64,000 bases of DNA, taken from NCBI RefSeq assembly GCF_014217565.1, contig NZ_CP043661.1, forward strand, positions 5,952,001 through 6,016,000. Direction: 5' to 3'. Below the pieces are notes generated by a model. The model was not told the DNA's origin and made no database searches. It saw nothing but the letters and a program-made list of their open reading frames with translations. Every line of letters starts with the position of its first letter. Positions within the stretch are counted from its first letter, which is position 1. The translations under genes were made by a program, and so were the position numbers. The DNA comes from Kribbella qitaiheensis (lineage in GTDB: Bacteria > Actinomycetota > Actinomycetes > Propionibacteriales > Kribbellaceae). Positions 8,485 through 16,973 of the stretch are shown piece after piece.

Positions 8485-9023
8485 GAACAACCCTTCCCCG
8501 GCGGCTCGCAGGCAGGCAACACCGACGGCTCCGGCGGCGGTCACGCCTGACCACGATGCTCCCCGTTCCGCCCGGCGCCCGCAGTACTGCGGGCAGCCGT
8601 CGTCGGAGGGATGAGCGGGGTCAGATGACTGTGCTGATCATCGGTTTCGCGGCGATCGTGTTGTTGATGATCGTGGTGGTGACCGACATCTCGAAGGTGT
8701 TCCTGGTCCGGCGGGATCTGGATGCGACGGCTGACGGCGCGGTGCTGGCTGCCGCGAACGGGCTGGCGGCGATCTATGCGCAAGGCGGGTCCGGTGAGAA
8801 CGCGGAGATCGACCCGGACGAGGCGCGTCGGCTGACCGCGGAGTACCTGGATTCTGTTGACGCGAGCAACCGGTTCGACGGCCTCGGCTGGCGGGCGGAC
8901 GTGACCGGGACGACTGTCACCGTTCAGCTCTCCTCGGCGGTCGATCTCCCGTTCCAGCCACCAGGCTGGCAGGGCAGCGCCGACATCGCCTCGGACGCAA
9001 CCGCCGTTGTGCCGATTCGTTGA
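8481..9023 (+). CDS. TadG-like pilus assembly protein (Rv3660c/TadE-like tail gene)
   Basis: 180 residues from ATG 8481, overlapping the previous stop. A very Arg-rich start (about 50 residues) leads to DERGQMTVLIIGFAAIVLLM, a Tad-associated membrane helix, then ISKVFLVRRDLDATADGAVL, typical of TadG-like proteins (a helix that keeps the protein in the membrane followed by an Ala-rich outer domain). It is the last gene of the Tad operon. No prepilin peptidase or TadZ/CpaE is encoded in the window, so these must lie elsewhere. Confidence 0.72.
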   Translation: MRTTLPRRLAGRQHRRLRRRSRLTTMLPVPPGARSTAGSRRRRDERGQMTVLIIGFAAIVLLMIVVVTDISKVFLVRRDLDATADGAVLAAANGLAAIYAQGGSGENAEIDPDEARRLTAEYLDSVDASNRFDGLGWRADVTGTTVTVQLSSAVDLPFQPPGWQGSADIASDATAVVPIR

Positions 9024-9179
9024 CCCCGGCAACGACTCGGGCCGGACGACACGAAGCTTGATCCAGTACGGCGTGCGCTCACTGGAGTTGGCGAGATACA
9101 CCGCGCGTTGCCCCGGAGGTGACAGGGTGCGACGCGCGTTGGGTGGGGGGTGTGGATGGGGGTGCGGCACGATGGGGGA

Positions 9180-9628
9180 ATGCGGATCGACCTGGCGGGG
9201 CCTATCTGTCCGGCATGATGGAGCGCGGGTTCGGCCGGGTGATGAATATCGCCAGTGACTCGGCCGTGGTGATGCCGATCGAGAGGGTGCACTACGGCAT
9301 GACCAAGACCGCCCTCCTCGCGGTGACCCGCGGCCACGCGAAGGTGGCGGCAGGCACCGGTGTCACGGTCAACTCGGTGATGGCGGGACCGACGCACACT
9401 CCTGGCGTCGAAGAGTTCGTCGGCGAACTGGTTGGCGACGATCTCCCGTGGGACGAGGCACAGAGCCAGTTCATGAAGGAGCACCGCCCGTACTCGCTGA
9501 TCCAGCGCCTGATCGAGCCGGCCGAGATCGGCAACATGGTCGTCTACCTCAGCTCGACCCAAGCCTCCGCCACTACCGGCGGCGCGATCCGGGCCGACGG
9601 CGGATACATCGACTCGATCCTGCCCTGA
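9180..9628 (+). pseudogene. SDR-family oxidoreductase with large internal deletion
   Basis: From 9201 on the frame encodes the C-terminal half of a short-chain dehydrogenase: IASDSAV (catalytic Ser region), HYGMTK (Tyr and Lys), TVNSVMAGPTHT, SLIQRLIEPAEIGN and GGYIDSILP. No Rossmann TGxxxGxG part precedes it. At 9180 an ATG begins MRIDLAG, the usual first residues of this SDR family, and the sequence then jumps out of frame into the middle of the protein. So roughly 110 codons were lost in an internal deletion. It cannot bind cofactor and should be inactive. An apparent 169-residue ORF from 9119 is not a real gene. Confidence 0.8.
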
Positions 9629-9664
9629 TACCCGTCCCCGGACAGGCGATCGAGGCGAACTGGT

Positions 9665-10492
9665 TCAGCGGGTGAAGACGTCCAGGTGGTCGTGGAGCCA
9701 GGTGGGGAAGGTGCGGCCGGGGCGGGCGGTCAGGAGTTCGACGGTGGGCTCGATCGGGTGCGGCGAACCCACGCGGGAAGCCCAGTAGGACAGCAGTAGT
9801 TCGAGCTGGGCAGGGTTGCGCATCGAGGAGCCCATTTCTTCGCGGGCCTGCTCGAGGGTGAGGTCGACCGCCTTGATCGGTACGCCGGTGAGCTCGGTGA
9901 TCAGCTCGATCTGGTGGCGACGCGTCATCGATTCGGGGCCGGTCATCGGGTAGTGCTTGCCGTCGTGGCGGTCGCCAGGGCCGTCGAGCAGGACCTGGAT
10001 CGCGACGTCGGCGATGTCTTGTTCGTGGATCGGGGCTTCTTCGGCATCCAGGTAAGGGAGCCGGATCTGGCCGGTGGCGCGGACCGAATAGGACCAGTAG
10101 ATCGCGTTCGTCATGAAGGTGCCCGGCTGCAGGAACGTGGTCGCGTACGAGCCGGCGGCGATCGTGCGCTCGGTTTCGGCGTGCGGGTCGGCGGAGTTGC
10201 CGTTGTCGGCGTGGGAGGCCAGCGAGGAGAGCAGGACCACCTGCTTCACGCCGGCCGCCTCGGCTGCTTCGGCGAACAGGGCGGCCGACGACGGGTCGGA
10301 GTACAGGAAGACCTGGGAGACGTCCTTCAGTACGGCGGCCAGGGAGGCGGGGTCGGTCGTGTCGAGGGCGACGGCGCCGGGGAGATCGGCCGGTTCGCGG
10401 CTGGCGACGCGGACGTCGAGGCCGGCGGCGGTGAGGCCGGTGTGGACGGCTCGGGCGATCTTGCCGCGGCCGCCGGTGACGAGAATGCTCAT
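9665..10492 (-). CDS. NmrA/SDR-a5-type NAD(P)-binding protein
   Basis: 275 residues from ATG 10492; a longer in-frame start at 10543 would run through the operator and is less likely. MSILVTGGRGKIARAV at the start is the dinucleotide-binding loop of atypical SDR/NmrA proteins, followed by VRVASREPADLPGA, FLYSDP and FLQPGTFMTN. Such proteins are cytosolic NAD(P)H-dependent reductases or redox-sensing regulators; substrate is unknown. Divergent TetR-type gene at 10565 with a shared palindrome between them suggests that the TetR protein represses this gene. Confidence 0.82.
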   Translation of the reverse strand: MSILVTGGRGKIARAVHTGLTAAGLDVRVASREPADLPGAVALDTTDPASLAAVLKDVSQVFLYSDPSSAALFAEAAEAAGVKQVVLLSSLASHADNGNSADPHAETERTIAAGSYATTFLQPGTFMTNAIYWSYSVRATGQIRLPYLDAEEAPIHEQDIADVAIQVLLDGPGDRHDGKHYPMTGPESMTRRHQIELITELTGVPIKAVDLTLEQAREEMGSSMRNPAQLELLLSYWASRVGSPHPIEPTVELLTARPGRTFPTWLHDHLDVFTR

Positions 10493-10509
10493 TTGACTTG
10501 CTCCAAAAA

Positions 10510-10522
10510 TGTAGTGACTACA
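10510..10522. promoter_or_regulatory. Probable TetR operator: perfect 13-bp palindrome
   Basis: TGTAGT-G-ACTACA, two perfect six-base arms around one central base. It sits in the 72-base gap between divergent NmrA-like (start 10492) and TetR-like (start 10565) genes, 18 bases upstream of the first. The position and symmetry fit a binding site for the adjacent TetR repressor. Binding is inferred. Confidence 0.6.
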
Positions 10523-10564
10523 AGAATGGAAGAAGTAAAGCATACGCGACTAAGATCTGTCGAC

Positions 10565-11218
10565 ATGGATGCGACGGCGGAACCGGGTGGGCGGCGGGAG
10601 CGGAAGAAGCAGCTGACCCGATGGGCCATCTCGAATGTGGCCACCGAGCTGTTCATGGAGCGCGGTTTCGATGCCGTCACCGTCGCGGAGGTCGCCGCGG
10701 CGGCGGACGTCGCGGTACAGACCGTCTTCAACCATTTCCCCACCAAGGAAGACCTGGTCTTCGACGAGACCGGCTGGTGGGCCGGGCCGGCGGAGGCGAT
10801 CCGGGAAGCGCCGGCCGGGGTCGACGTGATCGAGGCGCTACGGCTGCGGTATCTGGCCCAGATCCGGAACCAGTTGGCCGTCGGGCATCTCGCGACCTGG
10901 CGCCAGTTCAACAGCACCATCGAGTCCAGTCCGGCGCTGCTGGCCAGGCGGCGGCGCATCGCCGAGGAGATGGAGGTGCTGCTGGCCGAGGCTCTGCAGG
11001 AGCGTGACGGTCGACTCTCCGACCGGATGGCCCGCCTGATCGCCGCCCAGTACGCCGCCGCGCAGAAGGTTCTGGAGGGCGAGTTGGCCCGATTCGTTCC
11101 GGTCGATCCGTCACCGGAGCAGCTCGAGGAAGCTGTTGCCGGCCTCGAGCAGGCGATCGACGAGGTCTTCGCGGTACTGGCGAGAGGCTTCGAGTTGGCT
11201 GCGCGGTCAAAACACTGA
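10565..11218 (+). CDS. TetR-family transcriptional regulator
   Basis: 217 residues from ATG 10565; the open frame upstream is antisense to the NmrA gene. Residues about 15-62 are a TetR helix-turn-helix (TELFMERGFDAVTVAEVAAA, VAVQTVFNHFPTKEDLVF). The rest is an all-helical ligand domain with a C-terminal MftR-like look. It is divergent from an NmrA-type reductase, and the shared 13-bp palindrome suggests that it represses that gene and itself, with release by an unknown small molecule. Confidence 0.87.
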   Translation: MDATAEPGGRRERKKQLTRWAISNVATELFMERGFDAVTVAEVAAAADVAVQTVFNHFPTKEDLVFDETGWWAGPAEAIREAPAGVDVIEALRLRYLAQIRNQLAVGHLATWRQFNSTIESSPALLARRRRIAEEMEVLLAEALQERDGRLSDRMARLIAAQYAAAQKVLEGELARFVPVDPSPEQLEEAVAGLEQAIDEVFAVLARGFELAARSKH

Positions 11219-11243
11219 TTCTCGACCGGAGTCACACACCGGG

Positions 11244-11249
11244 TACGCT
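11244..11249 (+). promoter_or_regulatory. Probable -10 box of a leaderless prfB transcript
   Basis: TACGCT fits the actinobacterial TANNNT -10 pattern and ends eight bases before the GTG start at 11258. There is no Shine-Dalgarno sequence before that GTG, so transcription probably starts on or next to the start codon. A convincing -35 box is not seen. Confidence 0.45.
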
Positions 11250-11257
11250 GCTTGGTT

Positions 11258-12379
11258 GTGGCTGGACCTGATTTCGACACTGACCTGAAGGCACTCGACG
11301 CGACGCTGACGTCCATCGAGAAAGTCCTCGACGTTCCCTCGATGCGGCGCGACCTCGCGGACCTCGGTGAGCAGGTCGCGGCGCCGGATCTGTGGGACGA
11401 CCAGGCCAACGCGCAGAAGGTGACGTCGCGGCTGTCCCGGCTGGAGTCCGACCTGGACCGGCTGACCGGTCTGCGGACCAGGGTCGACGACCTCGGCGTG
11501 CTGATCGAGCTGGCCCGTGACGAGAACGACGCCGACACGCTGGCCGAGTCCGAGCGCGAGATCTCCTCGCTGGCCAAGTCGATCCAGTCGCTCGAGGTGC
11601 GGACGCTGCTGTCCGGCGAGTACGACGAGCGCGAGGCGCTGGTGACGATCCGCTCCGGTGCCGGTGGCGTCGACGCCGCGGACTTCGCCGAGATGCTGCA
11701 GCGGATGTACCTGCGCTGGGCCGAGCGGCACGGTTATCCGACCGAGGTCTACGACACCTCGTACGCGGAAGAGGCGGGTCTCAAGTCGACCACCTTCAGC
11801 GTCAAGGCGCCGTACGCGTACGGCACGCTGAGCATCGAGACCGGTACGCATCGGCTGGTCCGGATCTCGCCGTTCGACAACCAGGGCCGCCGGCAGACCT
11901 CGTTCGCCGCGGTCGAGGTGGTCCCGGTGCTGGAGCAGACCGACGAGATCGAGATCCCGGAAGAAGACCTGCGGATCGACGTGTATCGCTCGTCGGGCCC
12001 CGGTGGTCAGAGCGTCAACACCACCGACTCCGCCGTCCGGCTGACCCACATCCCCACCGGCACCGTGGTCTCGTGTCAGAACGAGAAGTCGCAGCTGCAG
12101 AACAAGGCCAGCGCGATGGTCATCCTGAAGGCAAGGCTGCTCGCGCTGAAGAAGGCCGAGGAGCGCGCCGAGATCGACGCCCTTCGTGGCGACGTGCAGG
12201 GCTCCTGGGGTGACCAGATGCGGTCCTACGTGCTGCATCCGTACCAGATGGTCAAGGACCTGCGGACGCTGTACGAGTCGGGTAACACCAGCGGCGTGTT
12301 CGACGGTGAGATCGACGAGTTCATCGAGGCCGGCATCCGCTGGCGTCGTACCGGCCAGCAGGCCTCCGACCAGAATTAG
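11258..12379 (+). CDS. prfB: Peptide chain release factor 2
   Basis: 373 residues. It contains the SPF recognition tripeptide (RISPFDNQGRRQTSF) that reads UGA/UAA stop codons and the GGQ hydrolysis motif (SSGPGGQSVNTTDSA) that frees the peptide in the ribosomal peptidyl-transferase centre, plus the coiled-coil N-terminal domain. GTG 11258 is preferred over TTG 11252 because a TANNNT box lies at leaderless spacing. There is no programmed frameshift site, unlike in E. coli; the frame is continuous from start to stop. Confidence 0.97.
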   Translation: MAGPDFDTDLKALDATLTSIEKVLDVPSMRRDLADLGEQVAAPDLWDDQANAQKVTSRLSRLESDLDRLTGLRTRVDDLGVLIELARDENDADTLAESEREISSLAKSIQSLEVRTLLSGEYDEREALVTIRSGAGGVDAADFAEMLQRMYLRWAERHGYPTEVYDTSYAEEAGLKSTTFSVKAPYAYGTLSIETGTHRLVRISPFDNQGRRQTSFAAVEVVPVLEQTDEIEIPEEDLRIDVYRSSGPGGQSVNTTDSAVRLTHIPTGTVVSCQNEKSQLQNKASAMVILKARLLALKKAEERAEIDALRGDVQGSWGDQMRSYVLHPYQMVKDLRTLYESGNTSGVFDGEIDEFIEAGIRWRRTGQQASDQN

Positions 12380-12384
12380 CCTCG

Positions 12385-13164
12385 GTGCGGCTGGAAGATC
12401 TACGCGCGGACTGCGGTAGCTGCCACGGTCTATGTTGTGTCGCGCTGACGTTCGCGAAGTCCGCCGATTTCGCGATCGACAAGGATGCGGGCGAGCCGTG
12501 CCCGAACCTCCAGCAGGACTTCCGCTGCGGGATCCACGAGAAGCTGCGGCCCGAGGGTTTTCAGGGCTGCACGGTCTATGACTGCTTCGGCGCGGGACAG
12601 AAGGTCTCGCGGCTGGCGGGACCGAGCTGGCGCGAGCAGCCCGGCCAGAAGATGTTCGCGGCGTTGCCGATCATGCGGCAGTTGCACGAGTTGCTCTGGT
12701 ATCTGACCGAAGCCCTGCAGTTGGACCAGACGCGCGAGATTCACCAGCAGTTGCGGGAGCTCCGGGACCACGTCGAGGAAGTGACGCTGCAGGACCTGGA
12801 GACCGTGGATCTTGAGGCCGAGCGGCAGGCGGTCAACGAGCTGCTGCTGAAGACCAGCCGGCTCGTCCGGGGGAAGCAGCCGAAAAGCAAGGAACGCCGC
12901 GGAGCCGACCTGTTCGGGGCCAAACTCCGCGGCGCGGATCTGCGGGCTGCGAACTTGCGGGGTGCCTACCTGATCGCGGCCGACCTGCGGGAGGCGGACC
13001 TCCGTCAGGCCGATCTGATCGGCGCTGACCTCCGCGACGCCGATCTGCGCGGCGCCGACCTCACCGGCGCCCTCTTCCTCACCCAGTCCCAGGTCAACGC
13101 CGCCCGCGGCAATACGGCTACCAAACTGCCCTCCGCCGTACTACGACCAGCCCACTGGGTCTGA
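12385..13164 (+). CDS. Cysteine-cluster (YkgJ-like) plus pentapeptide-repeat protein
   Basis: 259 residues in two parts. Residues 1-75 carry a Cys cluster: CGSCHGLCC, CPNLQQDFRCGIH and GCTVYDC, resembling the YkgJ-type zinc/iron-binding pattern. Residues about 85-160 are helical. Residues about 175-230 are pentapeptide repeats of the A(D/N)LRx type (GADLFGAKLRGADLRAANL and following), which fold as a right-handed quadrilateral beta-helix. Pentapeptide proteins can mimic DNA, as in gyrase protection, but most have no known role. The gene starts five bases after prfB, so it may be co-transcribed with it. Function unknown. Confidence 0.72.
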   Translation: MRLEDLRADCGSCHGLCCVALTFAKSADFAIDKDAGEPCPNLQQDFRCGIHEKLRPEGFQGCTVYDCFGAGQKVSRLAGPSWREQPGQKMFAALPIMRQLHELLWYLTEALQLDQTREIHQQLRELRDHVEEVTLQDLETVDLEAERQAVNELLLKTSRLVRGKQPKSKERRGADLFGAKLRGADLRAANLRGAYLIAADLREADLRQADLIGADLRDADLRGADLTGALFLTQSQVNAARGNTATKLPSAVLRPAHWV

Positions 13165-13219
13165 CCGTTGCTGGTGGTTGGCGTTAGGGAAAGCGTGAGG
13201 GCCTAGCGCGCTCGGGTGG

Positions 13220-14642
13220 CTAGCGGAGCTTGGCGGTTACTGGGGTCATCAGGAGTGAGATCGCGGTGATTGCCAGGGCTACTGCGGCTAGTGCGCCGCC
13301 CTGGCCCCAGGAGGTTCCTGCCAGCGACAGGTACGCCGTACCGACGGTTGCGGCGCCTAGTGCGAGACAGGTCTGCTGGCTGGTGAGCAGGATGCCGCTG
13401 CCGAGTCCTGCTTGCGCCGGTGGCACCTGACCGACGACTACACCGATCAGCGGGACCATCACCAGGCCGCTGCCGAAGCCCGCGATCAACATGGGAATCG
13501 CCAGCGTCCACGGCGTCACGTCGGGCCAGACAGTGAGGGCTACGACCGCCAGTACGGCGTACCCGACTGACTGCACGATCCACCCGCGCAGGATGAGCCC
13601 AGCGCCGTACCGCTGCTGCAGGCGAGGTCCGTAGATCGAGGTGATCAGGAAGCCGACAGCCATCGGCAGCAGGCTCAGACCGCCTTCCAGCGGAGACATT
13701 CCGGCCTCGCCCTGAGTGGCCAGTGCGAACACGAACATGAAGCCGCCGAACGTGGTAAAGAACCCGACGGCCAGCAGCAAGCCGATTCGCATCGCGCGCA
13801 GCCGCAGTACGGTCGGTGGGATCAGCGGGGCCCTGCCGGCCTTCTCGGACCTGTGCTGGTGCAGACCGAGCAGTGCGACCGCAGGGATCGTCGCGGCGAG
13901 CGAGACCCAGGTCCAGAGCGGCCAACCGAGTGGGCGGCCTTCGGTGAGCGGCAGGAGCAGCAGTACGAGAGTCAGAGCGAGTAGAGCCGCTCCGACGATG
14001 TCGACGCGTTGCGCGTTGTGCGCACGCGTCTCCGGTAGCAGCTTGACTGCCGCAATCAGAGCAACGATGCCGACCGGCACGTTGACGAGGAAGACGGAAC
14101 GCCAGCCGAGGTCGAAGACGTTGGCCTCGATCAGTACGCCGCCAAGAATCTGGCCGAGTGCGGCAGCGGCACCACCGGCTACACCGAACATGGCCATCGC
14201 GCGGGCCCGGTGCTCGCCGGTGAGCAGGCTGCTGATCGACGCGAGCACCTGCGGGGTCATGGCCGCGGCAGCAGCGCCCTGCACCACGCGGGGCCGCCAG
14301 CAGTACGCCGATGGTCGGTGCGAGCGCGCAGATCAGCGACAGCACGGTGAAGCCGGCCAGCCCGATCATGAACAGGCGCTTGCGGCCGAACCCGTCGCCG
14401 AGGCGACCACCGACGACGAGCAGGGTGGCATTGGCGATGCCGTAGCTGCCGACGACCAGTTGGAGCTCGCCGGAACTGGCGTGCAGGTCCATGGCGATCG
14501 CGGGCAGTCCGACGTTGATGATGAAGAAGGAGAGCATCGGCAGGAAGGCGCCGAAGAGCAGCGTGGTCAGCGCCACCGGGCCCAGCGGCGACGCTGCCGT
14601 GGGCTCAGCGGTGGTGCGGTCGGAGAGGACCTGGTCTGTCAT
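13220..14642 (-). pseudogene. DHA2-type MFS drug exporter broken by a +1 frameshift
   Basis: The first 118 codons (from ATG 14642) encode the N-terminal MFS helices with the motif-A loop GGRLGDGFGRKRLF. At 14290-14293 a run of four G (four C in the gene) shifts the frame. Removing one C restores LLAARVVQGAAAAAMTPQVL, the normal motif-C region, and the protein then runs on intact in the next frame to 13220 with about ten more membrane segments (LASISSLLTGEHRARAMAMF, PLTEGRPLGWPLWTW). Intact length would be about 473 residues, normal for 14-TM drug/proton antiporters. It is either a young pseudogene or a sequencing error. Divergent from an HTH regulator. Confidence 0.82.
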
Positions 14643-14755
14643 AGGAACCAGCTTGCGGCTGATTCGAGCCGGGTGGTGAGAGCCTGGTTATCCTGGTATT
14701 GGCAGCACCCGGCACCAGTCTGGGAAACACAGCCATCAGCCCGCAGGATGGAGAG

Positions 14756-15655
14756 GTGAGTCTCCTGACCAGCATCCCAGCCACCACCGACAAGACAGCA
14801 CCGAGTGGCGCGCCGGTGCCTACAGGTGGCAGCGACAAGGGGGAGCGGCGGCGGGAGTTGGCGGCGTTCCTGCGGAGCCGGCGGGAGCGGATCCAGCCGG
14901 ACGAGGTCGGCTATGCACCAGGCGGGCGTCGCCGTACGCCGGGCCTGCGGCGCGAGGAAGTCGCCCAGCTCGCCGGGGTCGGCGTCACCTGGTACACCTG
15001 GCTCGAGCAGGGCCGGGACATCAACGTGTCCGCCCAGGTGCTCGACGCGATCGCCCGCACCCTCCGGCTGGACCGGCTGGAGCGGAACCACCTCTACACG
15101 CTGGCGGGGATGACACTCGGCCCGGCCAAGCTCGACTGCACCGCGTTGCCCGGCTCGATCCAGCGGATGCTCGACCAGGTCTCGCCGTATCCCGCGATGG
15201 TGCTGAACACCCGGTACGACGTACTGGCGTTCAACGACGCCTATTGCAAGGTCGTGATCGACATGGCCACGGTCCCGGTGGAGGAGCGCAACATCCTCTG
15301 GCTGACCTTCGTCTCACCGGAGTGGCGCTGTTCGTTCGTGGACGGGGACTCGACCAGGTTGCACATGGTCGCCGCCTACCGGGCGGCGCTGGCCGATCAC
15401 CTCGGCGAGCCCGAGTGGCAGAACCTCACCGAGCGGCTGCTGCTGAACTCGCCGCTGTTCGCGGAGCTCTGGGAGCGGTACGACGTCGCGGCGCCGAGCA
15501 CGAAGGTCAAGTTGCTGGACAACGAGCGGGTCGGGTTGCTCCGGATCGAGCCGGCGAACTTCTGGCTCAGCCAGCTGGGGCAGTTCCGGGCGACGGTCTA
15601 CACCGCCGCCGACGAGGACACCGAGGAGAAGCTCCGCCTGCTGGTCAACGGCTGA
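14756..15655 (+). CDS. Helix-turn-helix regulator with MmyB-like ligand domain
   Basis: 299 residues from GTG 14756, preceded by AGGA at good spacing. An HTH_31/Xre-type domain occupies about residues 22-100 (RRTPGLRREEVAQLAGVGVT, WYTWLEQGRDINVSAQVLDA), followed by a MmyB-like PAS-related domain (PYPAMVLNTRYDVLAFNDAY). This family commonly sits beside a transporter or oxidoreductase and represses it, probably with a fatty-acid-like or drug ligand. Here it is divergent from the MFS exporter; the exporter frameshift does not affect it. On the exporter strand the gap contains ACCAGG twice, nine bases apart, a possible operator. Confidence 0.85.
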   Translation: MSLLTSIPATTDKTAPSGAPVPTGGSDKGERRRELAAFLRSRRERIQPDEVGYAPGGRRRTPGLRREEVAQLAGVGVTWYTWLEQGRDINVSAQVLDAIARTLRLDRLERNHLYTLAGMTLGPAKLDCTALPGSIQRMLDQVSPYPAMVLNTRYDVLAFNDAYCKVVIDMATVPVEERNILWLTFVSPEWRCSFVDGDSTRLHMVAAYRAALADHLGEPEWQNLTERLLLNSPLFAELWERYDVAAPSTKVKLLDNERVGLLRIEPANFWLSQLGQFRATVYTAADEDTEEKLRLLVNG

Positions 15656-15700
15656 CGGCCGGCTGGTTGTCGGCTGGGTGGTGGCGGTCGCGGGCTGACG

Positions 15701-15732
15701 GTTGCCGGGGCGTCCAAGGTGCCCCCGGCAAC
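15701..15732. terminator. Bidirectional hairpin terminator
   Basis: Ten-base arms GTTGCCGGGG (15701-15710) and CCCCGGCAAC (15723-15732) around a 12-base loop, lying between two convergent genes (stops at 15655 and 15752). There is no U-tract, as is common in actinomycetes. Confidence 0.6.
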
Positions 15733-15751
15733 CGGGTTCAGGCGACCAAGT

Positions 15752-16702
15752 TCAGCCGACCGGGATGCCGGGGTTGGTCAATCCGCGGCCGCCGGTGATC
15801 GTGTTGGAGCGATCGATGCTGACCTTGCACGATGAAGCGTTGTAGTTGGTGATGTTGAACGCGTACCGCCCAGAGCCGGTCGCGCCCGTCAGATCGGACC
15901 TGTTGTCGCGGAACACTGTGCCGCAGCCCCAGCCGTTCTGCTGGGTGTGCGTCTCGTAGCCGTTGTTGGTGGTGTTCTTGCCGGTGTTGTTCTCGATCAG
16001 GTAGTTGTTGCCCTTGACATCGATCCAGCTGTCGTCGTAGTTGGCGCCGGTCAGGCCGCGGCCGTCGAAGCTGTTGCCCGCGACCCGGCCGCCGGTGGTG
16101 CCTTCCTTCAGGTCGACCGCCTCGCCGCCGACGTCCGGGCCGATGGTGTTGTCGAGGATCTGCACGTTGTCCGACTTGTCCGAGGTGCCGCCGGCGCTGC
16201 CGACGTACACGCCCTCGCCCATCCCGCGGCCGTCGTTCCCGGTGTCGTAGATCTTCGAGTTCCGGATCGTTCCGTAGGTGCTGCTGTTGCGGAAGTGCAC
16301 TCCTTCCATGTCGAGGCCGTGCACGGTGACACCGTCGACCGTGACCCGGGTCGCGGAGTCGATCATGATGCCTTTCTGGCCGCCGGTGATGGTGAGTCCT
16401 TTCACCTGCCAGTAGCTCGCGCCGTTCAGGTGCAGGCCGTAGCCGCCGCTCGCGGTGAGGACGGCGTCGGCGCTGCCGGTCAGGGTGATCGGCGCCGACG
16501 AACTGCCGGACACGGTGGTCTTGAAGTTGCCGGTATAGGTGCCATCGGCAAGTTTGATGGTGTCGCCGGCATGGGCGTTGGTCAGCGCGGTCTTGAGTTG
16601 CGCGGCGGTGCTGACGTTCACGGTCGCCGCGTGGGCGGGCAGCGCTGGTAGTGCGGCTGCCAGCAGGAGGGTCGGTACTGCGGCTGCACGGAACAGTCTC
16701 AT
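15752..16702 (-). CDS. Secreted right-handed parallel beta-helix protein (polysaccharide lyase-like)
   Basis: 316 residues with a clear signal peptide (LFRAAAVPTLLLAAALPALP, cut after AHA near residue 26). The mature start SAAQLKTALTNAHAGDTIKL and repeated N-rich turns (GLHLNGASYWQVKGLTITGG, GVHFRNSSTYGTIRNSKIYD, YLIENNTGKN) are typical of parallel beta-helix pectate/alginate/chondroitin lyases and related hydrolases. It probably acts outside the cell on plant or microbial polysaccharide. A late Cys pair (GWGCG, SSCKV) may form a disulphide. Catalytic residues cannot be named from sequence alone. A 19-bp palindrome lies 159 bases upstream of the start. Confidence 0.78.
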   Translation of the reverse strand: MRLFRAAAVPTLLLAAALPALPAHAATVNVSTAAQLKTALTNAHAGDTIKLADGTYTGNFKTTVSGSSSAPITLTGSADAVLTASGGYGLHLNGASYWQVKGLTITGGQKGIMIDSATRVTVDGVTVHGLDMEGVHFRNSSTYGTIRNSKIYDTGNDGRGMGEGVYVGSAGGTSDKSDNVQILDNTIGPDVGGEAVDLKEGTTGGRVAGNSFDGRGLTGANYDDSWIDVKGNNYLIENNTGKNTTNNGYETHTQQNGWGCGTVFRDNRSDLTGATGSGRYAFNITNYNASSCKVSIDRSNTITGGRGLTNPGIPVG

Positions 16703-16860
16703 GGGAGGAGCCTTTCGGGTGACGACGGAAGGGGCGTTGCGCCGTACACAAGGGATGCGACCCGGGGCCGGCGACGGGGCGGTGCGCCGGCCCGGGACTT
16801 GGACTCAATTTGTCTCCTGCTGCGGTCTGGGACGGGGACAGGAAGGGGATTCTCGATATG

Positions 16861-16879
16861 ATTAGGAAAGTTTCCTAAT
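16861..16879. promoter_or_regulatory. Perfect 19-bp palindrome, probable operator of the beta-helix gene
   Basis: ATTAGGAAA-G-TTTCCTAAT, two perfect nine-base arms around one base, AT-rich in GC-rich surroundings. It is in the 271-base gap between the beta-helix gene (start 16702) and the end of the LysR gene. Its AAA-N-TTT core resembles operators of ROK-type sugar repressors of actinobacteria; that link is an inference. No ROK gene is in the window, so the regulator would be encoded elsewhere. Confidence 0.6.
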
Positions 16880-16973
16880 AGTTCACCGGAACCTAGCGGG
16901 GCTGCGTTCCGCTGTCAATCGGTCGCGAAGGGTGATGAAACAAATTCCCGCCTGCCGGAACGCGATAGCCGGA

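Noticed and set aside
11258..12379. Programmed frameshift in prfB
   Set aside because: The frame is continuous with no internal UGA and no slippery site, as usual in actinobacteria.
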